Assembly: GCF_000160135.1 (NCBI RefSeq)
Contig: NZ_GG729933.1
Location: forward strand, 221,397 to 254,715
Source of the DNA: Oribacterium sp. oral taxon 078 str. F0262
GTDB taxonomy: Bacteria > Bacillota > Clostridia > Lachnospirales > Lachnospiraceae
Reading direction: 5' to 3'
DNA length: 33,319 nucleotides
In this document: positions 6,996 to 15,706 of the stretch, one piece after another
How the letters are laid out: every line of letters begins with the position of its first letter
How positions within the stretch are numbered: position 1 is the stretch's first letter
Translations under genes and position numbers: made by a program
Notes under the pieces: generated by a model
What the model saw: the letters and a program-made list of their open reading frames with translations, nothing else
Databases searched by the model: none
What the model was told of the DNA's origin: nothing

Positions 6996-8288
6996 ATGGA
7001 TCTTTTTGAATATATGGCGGAGAAGCAGAAGGGAGCGGAGGCCCCTCTTGCCGCTAGGATGCGCCCGGAAAATCTGGATGAGCTGGTGGGGCAGCAGGAG
7101 ATCGCCGGAAAGGGGCATCTCCTCTACCGCGCGATTGCGGCGGATAAGCTCAGCTCACTGATTTTCTACGGCCCGCCCGGCACCGGGAAGACTACGCTTG
7201 CGAGACTGATCGCGAGGACGACGAAGGCGGAATTCTGCCAGCTGAACGCGACCTCCGCGGGAAAGAAGGAGATGGAGGAGATCGTAGAGAGGGCGAAGAA
7301 GAATCTCGGCGGATACGGGAAGCGGACGATCCTCTTCGTCGATGAGATTCATCGCTTTAACAAGGCGCAGCAGGATTATCTCCTCCCCTATGTCGAGGAC
7401 GGGAGCCTCATCCTGATCGGGGCAACTACGGAGAATCCTTATTTCGAGGTGAATTCCGCGCTCCTCTCCCGCTCAAGGATCTTTGAACTGAAGCCGCTCA
7501 CCGGAGAGGAGATCCGGATTCTCTTAAAGAGGGCGGTCTCAGATCAAAGGAGAGGTCTTGGGAGTTTCCGGCTCAGGATAGAGGAGGAGGCCCTTGACTT
7601 TCTCTCCGAGGCCGCGGGGGGAGACGCGCGCGCGGCGCTGAATGCGCTGGAGCTTGCGGCTCTTACGACGGAGCGCGGAGAGGACGGATGGATCGACATC
7701 ACTCTTTCCGTGGCCTCGGAGTGCATCCAGAAGCGGGTTTTACGCTATGACAGGGATGGGGATGAGCACTATGACACGATCTCCGCCTTTATTAAGTCGA
7801 TGCGGGGCTCCGATCCGGATGCCGCCGTCTATTATCTGGCCCGTATGCTCTATGCCGGGGAGGATATCAAGTTCATCGCAAGGCGCATCGTGATCTGCGC
7901 CTCGGAGGATGTGGGGAATGCGGATCCGCAGGCCCTGAATGTCGCGACGAGCGCTTTTCTCGCGGTCGAGAGGGTGGGCCTTCCGGAGGCGAAGATCATT
8001 CTCTCCCAGGCGGCAAGCTATGTGGCCTCCGCCCCGAAGAGCAATGCCTGCGTCAAGGCGATCATGGAGGCGGAGGCGGAGGTGAAGAGAAGCGGGAATC
8101 TCCCGATCCCCGGATATCTGCGGGACGCTCACTACCGGGGCCACGAGAAGCTCTCCCGCGGCGTCGGCTATCTCTATCCCCATGATTTTCCCGGGCACTA
8201 TGTGAAGCAGCAGTATCTCCCGGATGCGCTCCGGGAGCGGAAATTCTATCATTTCCCGGAGGAGGGGGACGGAAAAGCCCCGGTTTAA
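6996..8288 (+). CDS. rarA: Replication-associated recombination protein RarA (MgsA), AAA+ ATPase
   Basis: The 430-residue protein opens with the family-typical RMRPENLDELVGQQEI. It has Walker A GPPGTGKTT at about 59-67, Walker B ILFVDEIHRFNKAQQD near 110 and sensor 1 LIGATTENPYF near 145. A C-terminal helical tetramerisation region includes YLPDALRERKFYHF. RarA acts at stalled replication forks with SSB and recombination proteins. Length is usual. A GGGGAGG ribosome binding site precedes the ATG, and the degenerate repeat ends 20 bases upstream. Confidence 0.95.
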   Translation: MDLFEYMAEKQKGAEAPLAARMRPENLDELVGQQEIAGKGHLLYRAIAADKLSSLIFYGPPGTGKTTLARLIARTTKAEFCQLNATSAGKKEMEEIVERAKKNLGGYGKRTILFVDEIHRFNKAQQDYLLPYVEDGSLILIGATTENPYFEVNSALLSRSRIFELKPLTGEEIRILLKRAVSDQRRGLGSFRLRIEEEALDFLSEAAGGDARAALNALELAALTTERGEDGWIDITLSVASECIQKRVLRYDRDGDEHYDTISAFIKSMRGSDPDAAVYYLARMLYAGEDIKFIARRIVICASEDVGNADPQALNVATSAFLAVERVGLPEAKIILSQAASYVASAPKSNACVKAIMEAEAEVKRSGNLPIPGYLRDAHYRGHEKLSRGVGYLYPHDFPGHYVKQQYLPDALRERKFYHFPEEGDGKAPV

Positions 8289-8437
8289 GATAATGTTCAT
8301 AAAATCAGAAAGACATTTTCCGCTCCTTCATGCTAGGATTTTGAGAACGCGGTCGGGACGGGCGGAGCGGATCTATGCGAAACCGATCCGGACAACGGGA
8401 TGATAGATCATTAAGAATATAACTGGAGGGATATCAG

Positions 8438-9313
8438 ATGAAAAAAATCGTATTTTTGGCGGCGCTGGGACTCCTCGCTCTTTCTATGGCGTCCTGCGGA
8501 AAGAAGTCGGACAAGGGCGCGGCGTCGGCTGCCGAGTCGGCCACTGAGGATCCGTCGGAGAACAGCCTGGGCGCGACGATCCAGAAGATCGGGGACGGAA
8601 GCATGATGGTGCAGACCGACGACGGAAAATCCTATACCTTCGATATTTCAAAGGTAAAGATGGACCCGGTCTGGACGCTGATGCCCGGGGATGAGGTTCA
8701 GATCGGCTACAACGGCGCAGAGCCCGCGGACGGCATGGCGGTAAATACCGTTGTCATGTCGGTTCCCTTCGAGTATTCCTCCGAGGACTACAATGAGGAT
8801 CCGACGATCTACGGGGAGATCACGGCGGTGGACGACAAGAGCATCACGATCCGGGAGCAGCCGGACGAGAGAGCGGATGTCGACGAGGGAAGCAGTCAGG
8901 TGAGCCCGGAGAGCAGAATGGGGGACAGCTATACTCTCGAGAGAGCCGCCTACGGGACGGAGGTCACGAAGGACGGCGTGAAGGTCGGAGCCTTCGCTTT
9001 GGTCAGCTATACCGGGGACCTGAAGGATAAGGCTGTCGCCTATCGGGTCTGCACCGAGGACATGATGGAGGACGAGGCTTCGAATGTGATCGGTGTCAAG
9101 GGAAAGCTCGAGAAGCTTGAGGAGAGCAATCCGGATCTCCCCATTCTCTATCTGAAGGCCTCTGACGGCACGGAGCTCAAGTTTACCGTGAGTGATGACG
9201 AAAATCTGAAGAAGCTTGCGAAGGAGAATGTTGGAAAGGAAGTGGAGGTCGACTTTGCCGATTCGCTCCGGGCGAGAGTCAGCTCGGCGACGAATATCAA
9301 GCCGCTGCATTGA
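8438..9313 (+). CDS. Putative lipoprotein of unknown function
   Basis: The 291-residue product begins with a lipoprotein signal peptide: basic MKK, a hydrophobic core, and a lipobox ending LSMASC with the lipidated Cys at 20. A short Ser/Ala/Glu linker follows. The rest has beta-strand-rich stretches that look like repeated small barrels (GDGSMMVQTDDGKSYTF, GEITAVDDKSITIRE, GVKGKLEKL). They resemble DUF5666-like or OB-like modules, but I do not recognise a family. It should be anchored on the outer face of the membrane. AACTGGAGGG precedes the ATG. Confidence 0.8.
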   Translation: MKKIVFLAALGLLALSMASCGKKSDKGAASAAESATEDPSENSLGATIQKIGDGSMMVQTDDGKSYTFDISKVKMDPVWTLMPGDEVQIGYNGAEPADGMAVNTVVMSVPFEYSSEDYNEDPTIYGEITAVDDKSITIREQPDERADVDEGSSQVSPESRMGDSYTLERAAYGTEVTKDGVKVGAFALVSYTGDLKDKAVAYRVCTEDMMEDEASNVIGVKGKLEKLEESNPDLPILYLKASDGTELKFTVSDDENLKKLAKENVGKEVEVDFADSLRARVSSATNIKPLH

Positions 9314-9469
9314 TTTTTCGCCGGCGGACGGAGGAGAGTCGAGAGCCTGTCTTTCGAAGCAGGCGGAGGAGCCGGGGCGCTGCGGCCTTTGATCCGGAGG
9401 CCCTACGGCTTAGAAAAAGCGGGGAAGCCGCCGTGTATGGAGCAGGCGGAGCGTGCCCGTTTTGTGCAA

Positions 9470-9496
9470 AAGAGCAGAGGGAGAGCCTCTGCTCTT
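9470..9496. other. Perfect hairpin upstream of dtd
   Basis: AAGAGCAGAGG (9470-9480) pairs perfectly with CCTCTGCTCTT (9486-9496) around a 5-nt loop. No T-run follows. Weaker hairpins (GCCTG/CAGGC, GGCCT/AGGCC) lie earlier in the gap 9314-9530, which holds no gene start other than dtd's. Confidence 0.5.
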
Positions 9497-9530
9497 CCGC
9501 TTTCAGGATGTTCAGGAAGGAAGGGGACTT

Positions 9531-9986
9531 ATGAGATGTCTTGTGCAGAGGGTGACGGAGGCCTCCGTGCGTGTGGACGGTGCGCTGATCGGCTCCATCG
9601 GAAGGGGGCTTTTGATCCTTCTCGGAGTTTCGGAGGAGGATGACGAGGCGACAGCGGAGAAGATGGTGAGAAAGCTTCTCTCCGCCCGCATCTTTGAGGA
9701 TGGGGAAGGAAAGACCAATCTCTCCCTTTCCGATATCTCCGGGGAGCTTCTCATCATCAGCCAGTTTACGCTCTATGCGGACTACCGGAAGGGAAATCGT
9801 CCGAGCTTTATCCGCGCGGGCTCGCCGGAAAAGGCGGAGAGACTCTACGAATATTTCATAGAGCAATGCAGGAAGGAGGTCCGGAGAGTGGAGCAGGGGA
9901 GCTTTGGCGCCGACATGAAGGTCAGCCTCACAAATGATGGCCCCTTCACCATCCTCTACGACTCCGAGGAGCTCTCGCGGCACTGA
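9531..9986 (+). CDS. dtd: D-aminoacyl-tRNA deacylase
   Basis: The start is the ATG after GGAAGGAAGGGG, giving the canonical [13 protein letters not shown]; an in-frame extension to 9453 would cross the hairpin at 9470. The 151-residue protein carries both active-site motifs: SQFTLYAD (77-84) and the Gly-cisPro motif NDGP (135-138). It hydrolyses D-amino acids and glycine mischarged on tRNA, working as a dimer. In many Clostridia it sits beside relA; here its neighbours are a lipoprotein gene and a HIT gene. Confidence 0.95.
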   Translation: MRCLVQRVTEASVRVDGALIGSIGRGLLILLGVSEEDDEATAEKMVRKLLSARIFEDGEGKTNLSLSDISGELLIISQFTLYADYRKGNRPSFIRAGSPEKAERLYEYFIEQCRKEVRRVEQGSFGADMKVSLTNDGPFTILYDSEELSRH

Positions 9987-10224
9987 GCGATCGCCCCGCT
10001 GCATTCTATCCGCGCGGCAGGCACAGCTTCCCGCCGTTGTCTTATCATTGGCTCGTCTTTACTGAGGAGAGGACCTTCCTATTTCAGCGGGCGGGACGTC
10101 CATAGTATTCGTATTTTAAAATCATAGCTCTGCCGCCTGCCTGCGAAATAAGCAGGCTGCCCGCCGTCCCGGAGGCCGGAGCGAGAGTGCCCTGTATTGG
10201 AGGAAAGGCGGCAGCATCTCTCCC

Positions 10225-10253
10225 TTGTATAAAGCCGGGATCGGCCTTATACT
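10225..10253 (+). promoter_or_regulatory. Promoter of HIT-murG-mtnN
   Basis: TTGTAT (10225-10230) and TATACT (10248-10253) are spaced by 17 bp. The 337-nt gap 9987-10323 otherwise holds a GCCTGC/GCAGGC hairpin near 10137-10163 and no recognisable gene. Confidence 0.65.
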
Positions 10254-10323
10254 GGAAGCGTTCGGAGGCCCGCATGTCCGGGCTCTCCGCGGAGCTTCGG
10301 CATCGGAAAGGAGAGCAGTTCCT

Positions 10324-10740
10324 ATGAGAGACGAGAATTGTATTTTCTGTAAGATTGCGAGCGGAGAGATTCCCTCTACGACCCTCTATGAGGATGGGGA
10401 TTTCCGCGTGATTTTTGATCTTGCGCCCGCAAGCCCCGGGCATCTTCTGATCCTTCCGAAGGAGCATTTCGCTGATCTTTTGGAGCTGGACGAGGCTGTG
10501 GCCGCGAAGCTTCTCCCCCTTTCCGCCCGGGTTGCCCGCGCGATGAAGGAGGCTCTCTCCTGCCCCGGCTTCCACCTTGTGCAGAACAACGGAGAGGCGG
10601 CGGGGCAGACGGTCCGGCATTTTCACATGCATATCATCCCAAGGTATGGGAAGGAGGAGCTCCTCCTCTGGAAACCGGGGGAGTGCACGGAGGAGGAGAG
10701 AGCGGAGCTTTGCAGGAGGATCGGGGAGAAGCTTCAATGA
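10324..10740 (+). CDS. HIT family hydrolase
   Basis: The 138-residue protein carries the histidine triad HFHMHIIPR at 99-107. It also has the N-terminal CIFCKIASGEIPS typical of the Hint/HinT branch, whose two Cys can bind zinc. These enzymes hydrolyse nucleoside phosphoramidates such as aminoacyl-AMP. The ATG behind GGAAAGGAGAG is preferred to an in-frame codon at 10225, which would overlap the promoter. Its stop overlaps the murG start (ATGA), so the two are translationally coupled. Confidence 0.92.
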   Translation: MRDENCIFCKIASGEIPSTTLYEDGDFRVIFDLAPASPGHLLILPKEHFADLLELDEAVAAKLLPLSARVARAMKEALSCPGFHLVQNNGEAAGQTVRHFHMHIIPRYGKEELLLWKPGECTEEERAELCRRIGEKLQ

Positions 10741-11840
10741 GCATAGGCCGCATCGTATTGACGGGGGGAGGTACTGCCGGACATGTCACGGCAAATCTCG
10801 CGCTCCTTCCGAGGCTTTGTGAAATGGGAGCGGAGGTCAGCTATCTCGGCTCCTACGACGGCATCGAGCGGAGGCTCATGGAGAAGGAAGGAGTCCCCTA
10901 CTATGGTGTGGATACGGGGAAGCTCCGGCGCTACCGGGACCTTCGGAACCTGACGGACCCTTTCCATGTGATACGGGGCTTTTTCGAGGCGGGGAGGATT
11001 CTGAAAAGGATAGAGCCGGACATCCTCTTCTCAAAGGGGGGATTCGTCGCGGTGCCGATCGTCTGGGCGGCCTATCTCCGGGGAATCCCCGTGGTGAGCC
11101 ACGAGTCCGATATGACGCCGGGCCTTGCAAACCGTCTGACGCTCCGCTGTGCGAGAAGGATCTGCTGTAGTTTTCCGGAGACCGTCGCGAAGCTTCCCCG
11201 GGGGAAGGCAGTGCTCACAGGCTCTCCGATCCGGGAGAAGCTCCTCAAGGGGAGCCGGGAGGCCGGTCTTGCGATGACGGGCTTTTCCGGGGAGAAGCCG
11301 GTGCTTATGGCAATCGGCGGAAGTCTCGGATCGCTCGCGCTGAACCGGGCCTTCCGGAAGCTTCTTCCGGAGCTTTCGGAGAGCTTTGATCTCGTCCATA
11401 TCTGCGGGAAGGGGAATGCGGATCCCGCTCTGGAGGGGAAAGAGGGATACCGGCAGTATGAGTATCTCACAGACGGGCTTCGGGATCTCTATGCGCTCGC
11501 AGATCTCGTGATCTCCCGGGCGGGCGCCAATGTGATCTGTGAGCTTCTCGCCCTGAAAAAGCCGAATATTTTAGTCCCCCTCCCCAGGGACGCCTCGAGG
11601 GGAGATCAGATATTGAATGCCGAGTCCTTTGAGAGACAGGGCTTCAGTATGGTTTTGGATCAGCATGAGATCGAAAAGGATGAGAAAAAGCTCCTCTCCT
11701 CTGTGCAGGAGCTCTACAGGGACCGGGCGCGCTATATCGCTTCCATGGAGAAGGCGGAGAAGACGAGCGGGCTCGATGCCGTGCTCAGGGTGCTGATCGA
11801 GACGGCGGAGAGCGGAAAGGCGAAAGGGAGGAGAGAATGA
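10737..11840 (+). CDS. murG: MurG-type UDP-GlcNAc transferase (lipid II synthesis)
   Basis: The 367-residue GT28 glycosyltransferase has the N-terminal glycine loop TGGGTAGHV (9-17). It also has FSKGGFVAVP (98-107), GGSLGS near 196, and a donor-site segment LVISRAGANVICELLAL. It adds GlcNAc to lipid I on the inner membrane face. The acceptor-site motif, usually HEQNxxPG, reads HESDMTPGLANR, a variant seen in a clostridial MurG branch. No other mur or division gene is adjacent, so this is not the classical dcw locus. It overlaps both neighbours by 4 bases. Confidence 0.88.
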   Translation: MSIGRIVLTGGGTAGHVTANLALLPRLCEMGAEVSYLGSYDGIERRLMEKEGVPYYGVDTGKLRRYRDLRNLTDPFHVIRGFFEAGRILKRIEPDILFSKGGFVAVPIVWAAYLRGIPVVSHESDMTPGLANRLTLRCARRICCSFPETVAKLPRGKAVLTGSPIREKLLKGSREAGLAMTGFSGEKPVLMAIGGSLGSLALNRAFRKLLPELSESFDLVHICGKGNADPALEGKEGYRQYEYLTDGLRDLYALADLVISRAGANVICELLALKKPNILVPLPRDASRGDQILNAESFERQGFSMVLDQHEIEKDEKKLLSSVQELYRDRARYIASMEKAEKTSGLDAVLRVLIETAESGKAKGRRE

Positions 11841-12529
11841 TAGGGATTATCGGGGCGATGGAGGAGGAGGTAAAGCTTCTCCGGAAGGAGCTTTCGGAGA
11901 GGAAAGACGAGGAGAGAGGAGGCCTTCTTTTCTCCTACGGAAGGATCTTCGGAAAAGAGCTTGCGGTCGTCCGCTCGGGGATCGGAAAGGTCAATGCGGG
12001 GGCCTGCACTCAGCTCCTTCTGGATCGCTGTCATCCCGACTGCATCATCAATACGGGGATCGCGGGTTCTCTGGACAATGAGATCAATATCGGAGACATC
12101 GTTCTCTCCGAGGACGCGGTGCAGTATGATGTGGACGCGACCCATTTCGGCTACCGCCTCGGTGAGATTCCCAGAAGCGGCAGGCTCTCCTTTCCCGCGA
12201 GCAGGAGACTTCTGGAGATTGCGATGGAGGAAAATAGGCGGGCGAATCCGGAGATACGCGGGATCGCGGGAAGGGTGTGCAGCGGGGACCGCTTCGTATC
12301 GGATCCGGAGACAAAGCGCTGGATCCGGGAGCAGTTTCAGGGAAAGTGCTGTGAGATGGAGGGCGCGGCGATCGCGCAGATCGCCTGGCAGAATTCCTGC
12401 CCCTTTCTGATCGTCCGCGCGATCTCCGATAAGGCGGATCAGTCCGCGATTTTGGATTACCCGGCCTTTGAAAAGGAAGCGATCATGCACTCGGTCCGGC
12501 TCGTGAGAGCGATGGTGCAAAGGATATAA
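11837..12529 (+). CDS. mtnN: 5'-methylthioadenosine/S-adenosylhomocysteine nucleosidase
   Basis: The 230-residue protein begins with the diagnostic MIGIIGAMEEEV. The catalytic set is present: Glu11, Glu175 in CCEMEGAAIA, and Asp198 in VRAISDKAD. It cleaves MTA, SAH and 5'-deoxyadenosine to adenine plus a sugar, recycling methionine and relieving product inhibition of methyltransferases. It overlaps murG by ATGA and is last in the HIT-murG-mtnN operon. Confidence 0.95.
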   Translation: MIGIIGAMEEEVKLLRKELSERKDEERGGLLFSYGRIFGKELAVVRSGIGKVNAGACTQLLLDRCHPDCIINTGIAGSLDNEINIGDIVLSEDAVQYDVDATHFGYRLGEIPRSGRLSFPASRRLLEIAMEENRRANPEIRGIAGRVCSGDRFVSDPETKRWIREQFQGKCCEMEGAAIAQIAWQNSCPFLIVRAISDKADQSAILDYPAFEKEAIMHSVRLVRAMVQRI

Positions 12530-12605
12530 GGAGGGGCGGAAAAGCGGGGCACAGGCAGGCAAAGTGAGAGGGACGCTCCTTCTGCCGATCGACTGCTCCA
12601 TAAGG

Positions 12606-12624
12606 AGGCCGTCTGCCGCCCCGG
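12606..12624. repeat. Dispersed fragment of repeat family B
   Basis: AGGCCGTCTGCCGCCCCGG is identical to a 19-mer in the family B repeats (for example 24779-24797), 12 kb away. Downstream sequence can pair back (CTGCCGCC with GGCGGTGCAG, two-base bulge near 12660), so it may be a diverged whole element. It lies in the gap 12530-12754 between mtnN and pgi. Confidence 0.6.
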
Positions 12625-12718
12625 CGCTGCAGCAAGGGGAGCAAGGAGCTGCGGTAAGGCGGTGCAGTAGGGGCCTGCTGGAAGCAGTGTCTTTATAGAG
12701 CTTGGAGGAAGGAGTCCT

Positions 12719-12736
12719 GCCCCGGTTTTTCGGGGC
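12719..12736 (+). other. Hairpin just upstream of the pgi ribosome binding site
   Basis: GCCCCG (12719-12724) pairs with CGGGGC (12731-12736) around GTTTTT. It stands about ten bases before the AGGAAGGAAAGG ribosome binding site. It could be a remnant terminator or affect translation of pgi. Confidence 0.4.
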
Positions 12737-12754
12737 GGAGAGGAAGGAAAGGAA

Positions 12755-14122
12755 ATGAGCGGATTACGGTTTGATCTCACGAGGGCGAAGAGATTTATCT
12801 CCGATGAGGAGATTTCCAATTTCAGGGAGCAGGTGCTTTCCGCGGAGAAGACGCTCCTCACGGGGAGCGGAGCCGGCAATGATTTTCTGGGCTGGCTGGA
12901 TCTCCCCCTGAATTATGACAGGGAGGAGTTTTCCCGGATTGAGAGGGCGGCGGAGAAGATCCGCGGGGATTCCGAGCTGCTTCTTGTGATCGGGATCGGC
13001 GGCTCTTATCTGGGAGCGCGGGCGGCAAATGAGTTTCTGAATCCCTGCTTCTATAATGAGCTCCCGAGAGAGAAGAGGGGAGGACCGGAGATCTACTACT
13101 GCGGAAACAATCTCTCCTCGAAGTACCTCTGCGGGCTTCGGGAGCTCCTGGAGGGAAGGGATTTCTCTCTGAATATCATCTCGAAGTCCGGAACGACGAC
13201 GGAGCCTTCGGTGGCATTTCGGATCTTTAAGGAGCTCCTCGAGCAAAAATACGGGAAGGAGGGGGCGGCGAAGCGGATCTATGCGACAACGGACCGCGCA
13301 AAGGGGGCGCTGAAGAAGCTCTCGGACGAGGAGGGCTATGAGAGCTTCGTCGTCCCGGATGACGTCGGCGGGAGGTTCTCCGTCCTCACCGCGGTGGGAC
13401 TTCTCCCGATCGCCTCTTCCGGGGCGGACATCGGGGCGCTCATGCGCGGAGCCGCTGCGATGCGGGAGCGCTGCCTCGAGGATCCCTATGAGAAGAATGC
13501 GGCCCTTCTCTATGCGGCGGCCAGGAATATTATGCTCCGGAAGGGAAAGGCGATCGAGATCGTCGCGAATTATGAGCCCTCTCTCCACTATATCTCGGAG
13601 TGGTGGAAGCAGCTCATGGGGGAATCCGAGGGCAAGGATCAGAGGGGGATTTTCCCGGCCTCTGTCGATCTCACGACGGATCTTCATTCCATGGGACAGT
13701 TTATCCAGGATGGCTCGCGGAATCTCTTCGAGACGGTTCTGAATGTGGAGGAATGCCCCGATACACTCTCTCTCAGAGAGGAGAAGGAGGACATCGACGG
13801 CATGAATTATCTCGCGGGAAGGACGGTGGACTTTGTCAATAAGTCCGCGATGAACGGCACGATTCTCGCGCATACCGATGGGAATGTCCCGAACTTCGTG
13901 GTGACGATCCCGCGTCAGGATGCCTTTTCCCTCGGAGAGCTGTTCTACTTTTTCGAGTTCGCCTGCGGCGTCTCCGGATACTTAAACGGGGTGAACCCCT
14001 TCAACCAGCCGGGAGTGGAGAGCTATAAGAAAAATATGTTTGCCCTGCTCGGAAAGCCGGGCTATGAGGAGCTCTCCCGGGAGCTCGGGGCGAGACTCAA
14101 GGGGGATGCTATTCCTCGATAA
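12755..14122 (+). CDS. pgi: Glucose-6-phosphate isomerase
   Basis: The 455-residue protein interconverts glucose-6-phosphate and fructose-6-phosphate. Visible motifs are [12 protein letters not shown] (79-90), the phosphate-binding SKSGTTTE (143-150), the signature [16 protein letters not shown] near 208 and, near the end, [14 protein letters not shown], which includes an active-site lysine. Length fits the shorter Firmicute form. Its last 14 bases overlap the tail of a convergent gene on the minus strand. Confidence 0.97.
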   Translation: MSGLRFDLTRAKRFISDEEISNFREQVLSAEKTLLTGSGAGNDFLGWLDLPLNYDREEFSRIERAAEKIRGDSELLLVIGIGGSYLGARAANEFLNPCFYNELPREKRGGPEIYYCGNNLSSKYLCGLRELLEGRDFSLNIISKSGTTTEPSVAFRIFKELLEQKYGKEGAAKRIYATTDRAKGALKKLSDEEGYESFVVPDDVGGRFSVLTAVGLLPIASSGADIGALMRGAAAMRERCLEDPYEKNAALLYAAARNIMLRKGKAIEIVANYEPSLHYISEWWKQLMGESEGKDQRGIFPASVDLTTDLHSMGQFIQDGSRNLFETVLNVEECPDTLSLREEKEDIDGMNYLAGRTVDFVNKSAMNGTILAHTDGNVPNFVVTIPRQDAFSLGELFYFFEFACGVSGYLNGVNPFNQPGVESYKKNMFALLGKPGYEELSRELGARLKGDAIPR

Positions 14123-14375
14123 CCTCGATATGGAGGGCATCGAAGGGGATGTGCTCGAGAAAGCTGTCCTGTCGGAAGTCAGTCCGGCTTTTCCTCTGGA
14201 ACTCGCGGATATTTTTGGAGAGCCAGATCGGGACCGGGAGATCCAGATACTCGCTGATCTCCCGGAGCGCTTCCATCACATGGCGTGTCCGGGATAAGGA
14301 CTCGTCTTCCTGCCGGGAGACGCAGCTTCTCAGAGTTTTCCCCTCCCTTTGGATGCTTCCGCTCATTCGAAACAT
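14109..14375 (-). CDS. Small conserved protein of unknown function
   Basis: The 88-residue product has a pattern I recall from many clostridial hypothetical proteins: [14 protein letters not shown] at the start, then [28 protein letters not shown] and a C-terminal [11 protein letters not shown]. It has no signal peptide, membrane helix or catalytic motif. Two features support a real gene: an AGGAG ribosome binding site six bases before the ATG and a near-consensus promoter at 14499-14527. It overlaps pgi by 14 bases tail to tail. No function is proposed. Confidence 0.75.
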   Translation of the reverse strand: MFRMSGSIQREGKTLRSCVSRQEDESLSRTRHVMEALREISEYLDLPVPIWLSKNIREFQRKSRTDFRQDSFLEHIPFDALHIEVIEE

Positions 14376-14498
14376 GCTTGGCTCCTTTCTTCCTCTGCAT
14401 ATTCGGATCCCTGATCCCTTATAGCGCTCTGCTTTTTGGGATCGGGGCGGATTCTACCGCCTGCTCTTCCCTCCGGGATCAGAGTGCTCCGGGCATGC

Positions 14499-14527
14499 AT
14501 TATACCCTCCGCCGGGGAGGAAGTCAA
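14499..14527 (-). promoter_or_regulatory. Promoter of the small minus-strand gene
   Basis: On the minus strand TTGACT (14522-14527) and TATAAT (14499-14504) are spaced by 17 bp, giving a leader of about 115 nt before 14375. Confidence 0.7.
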
Positions 14528-14559
14528 AGTGAGAGCGATACAGAAGATGGAGGAGAGAT

Positions 14560-15648
14560 ATGGGATTGGAAACGGAGAATCCTTTGGAGTTTTTGAACCA
14601 GGCGAAGCAGGCGCTCCTGGATCAAAGAGCGCTGTCGGAATCCTTACGGGAGGCCAGGGAGCAGGAGGAGAGCGCGACGAGAGCGCTGGAGAGCGCACGT
14701 AAGGAGCTCTCGGAGAGGAAGGAAAGGACCTTAAAGAACCGGAGCGAGGAGATCAAAAAGACCTATGAGAGGCAGATCGAACAGATCGATGGCGCTTTAA
14801 AAAAGGCCCGCTCCCAGAGGGAGAGGGCAAAGAACCTAGGGGTGAAGGGGAGGATTGCGTCGGAGACGGAGCCTGTAAACGAGGAGAATCAGGAGCTTTG
14901 GCGCCGCTTCAAGGCAGTGCTTCGGAAGGATAAGGCGCCGTTTTTTTGCGGGACGAGGCTTTACTACATGCTCTTTCAGCCGAGCGGCTTTTCTGAGTTC
15001 CTGGGACTCTTTTTCGCCTTTTTGCTCTTCTTCCTGCTGATCCCGATCGGGGTCTATCTCCTCCTTCCGGAGAGAAGGACCCTCTATCTGATCGCGGTCT
15101 ACCTCCTCGATATCCTGATCTTTGGAGGGCTCTATGTCCTGATCAGCAATCAGACGAAGGGAAAGCACGGGGAAGCGATCCGGGAGGGCAGAGGATTTCT
15201 GAATGAGATGCGCAAAAACCGGAAGAGGATCCGGAACATCGCGCGAGGAATCCGCTCGGACTCCAGCGAGGAGCCCTATCATCTGGAGGACTATGATTCC
15301 GAGATCGGGAAGGCCGAGCAGGAGAGAGAGCAGACGATCCGCGAGATGCAAAGTGCGCAGGACACCTTTGAGAAGGTGACGAAGAATATCATCACGGGAG
15401 AGATGGACAGCGCCGCTCAGGCGGAGCTGGATCAGCTGTCCGACCAGCTCGCGGAGTCGAGCCGGAGGAGGTCGGAGCTGGAAAAGAGGGAAAAGCTCGG
15501 GGAACAGGAGCTCTCCCTTCGCTATGAGCAGCTTCTCGGAAAGCCGCATATGAAGGAAGAGGAGATTGACCGTCTTTATGAGCTCATTCAAAGCGGGGAG
15601 GCCTCCTCGCTGATCGATGCCGTGACGAAGCTCGAGGGGAAGGGATAA
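14560..15648 (+). CDS. Coiled-coil membrane protein of unknown function
   Basis: The 362-residue protein has an N-terminal charged coiled coil (about 12-95), two closely spaced transmembrane helices (about 146-169 and 174-196) joined by LPERRTL, and a second coiled coil (about 205-340). Such a shape suggests a membrane hairpin holding two cytoplasmic coils, possibly a scaffold or curvature protein. No enzyme motif is present, and there is no signal peptide. It converges on the SbcC-like gene, whose product is also coiled-coil rich, but nothing links the two functionally. A GGAGGAGAG ribosome binding site precedes the ATG. Confidence 0.75.
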   Translation: MGLETENPLEFLNQAKQALLDQRALSESLREAREQEESATRALESARKELSERKERTLKNRSEEIKKTYERQIEQIDGALKKARSQRERAKNLGVKGRIASETEPVNEENQELWRRFKAVLRKDKAPFFCGTRLYYMLFQPSGFSEFLGLFFAFLLFFLLIPIGVYLLLPERRTLYLIAVYLLDILIFGGLYVLISNQTKGKHGEAIREGRGFLNEMRKNRKRIRNIARGIRSDSSEEPYHLEDYDSEIGKAEQEREQTIREMQSAQDTFEKVTKNIITGEMDSAAQAELDQLSDQLAESSRRRSELEKREKLGEQELSLRYEQLLGKPHMKEEEIDRLYELIQSGEASSLIDAVTKLEGKG

Positions 15649-15706
15649 GCCCTGAGGAAGCAGACGGAGAGAAGGACGGAGAAGGAGGTGGAAGAGCGCG
15701 GCTAAA

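Noticed and set aside
10084-10737. 217-codon minus-strand frame opposite the HIT gene
   Set aside because: No ribosome binding site or domain, antisense to a clear gene and its promoter.
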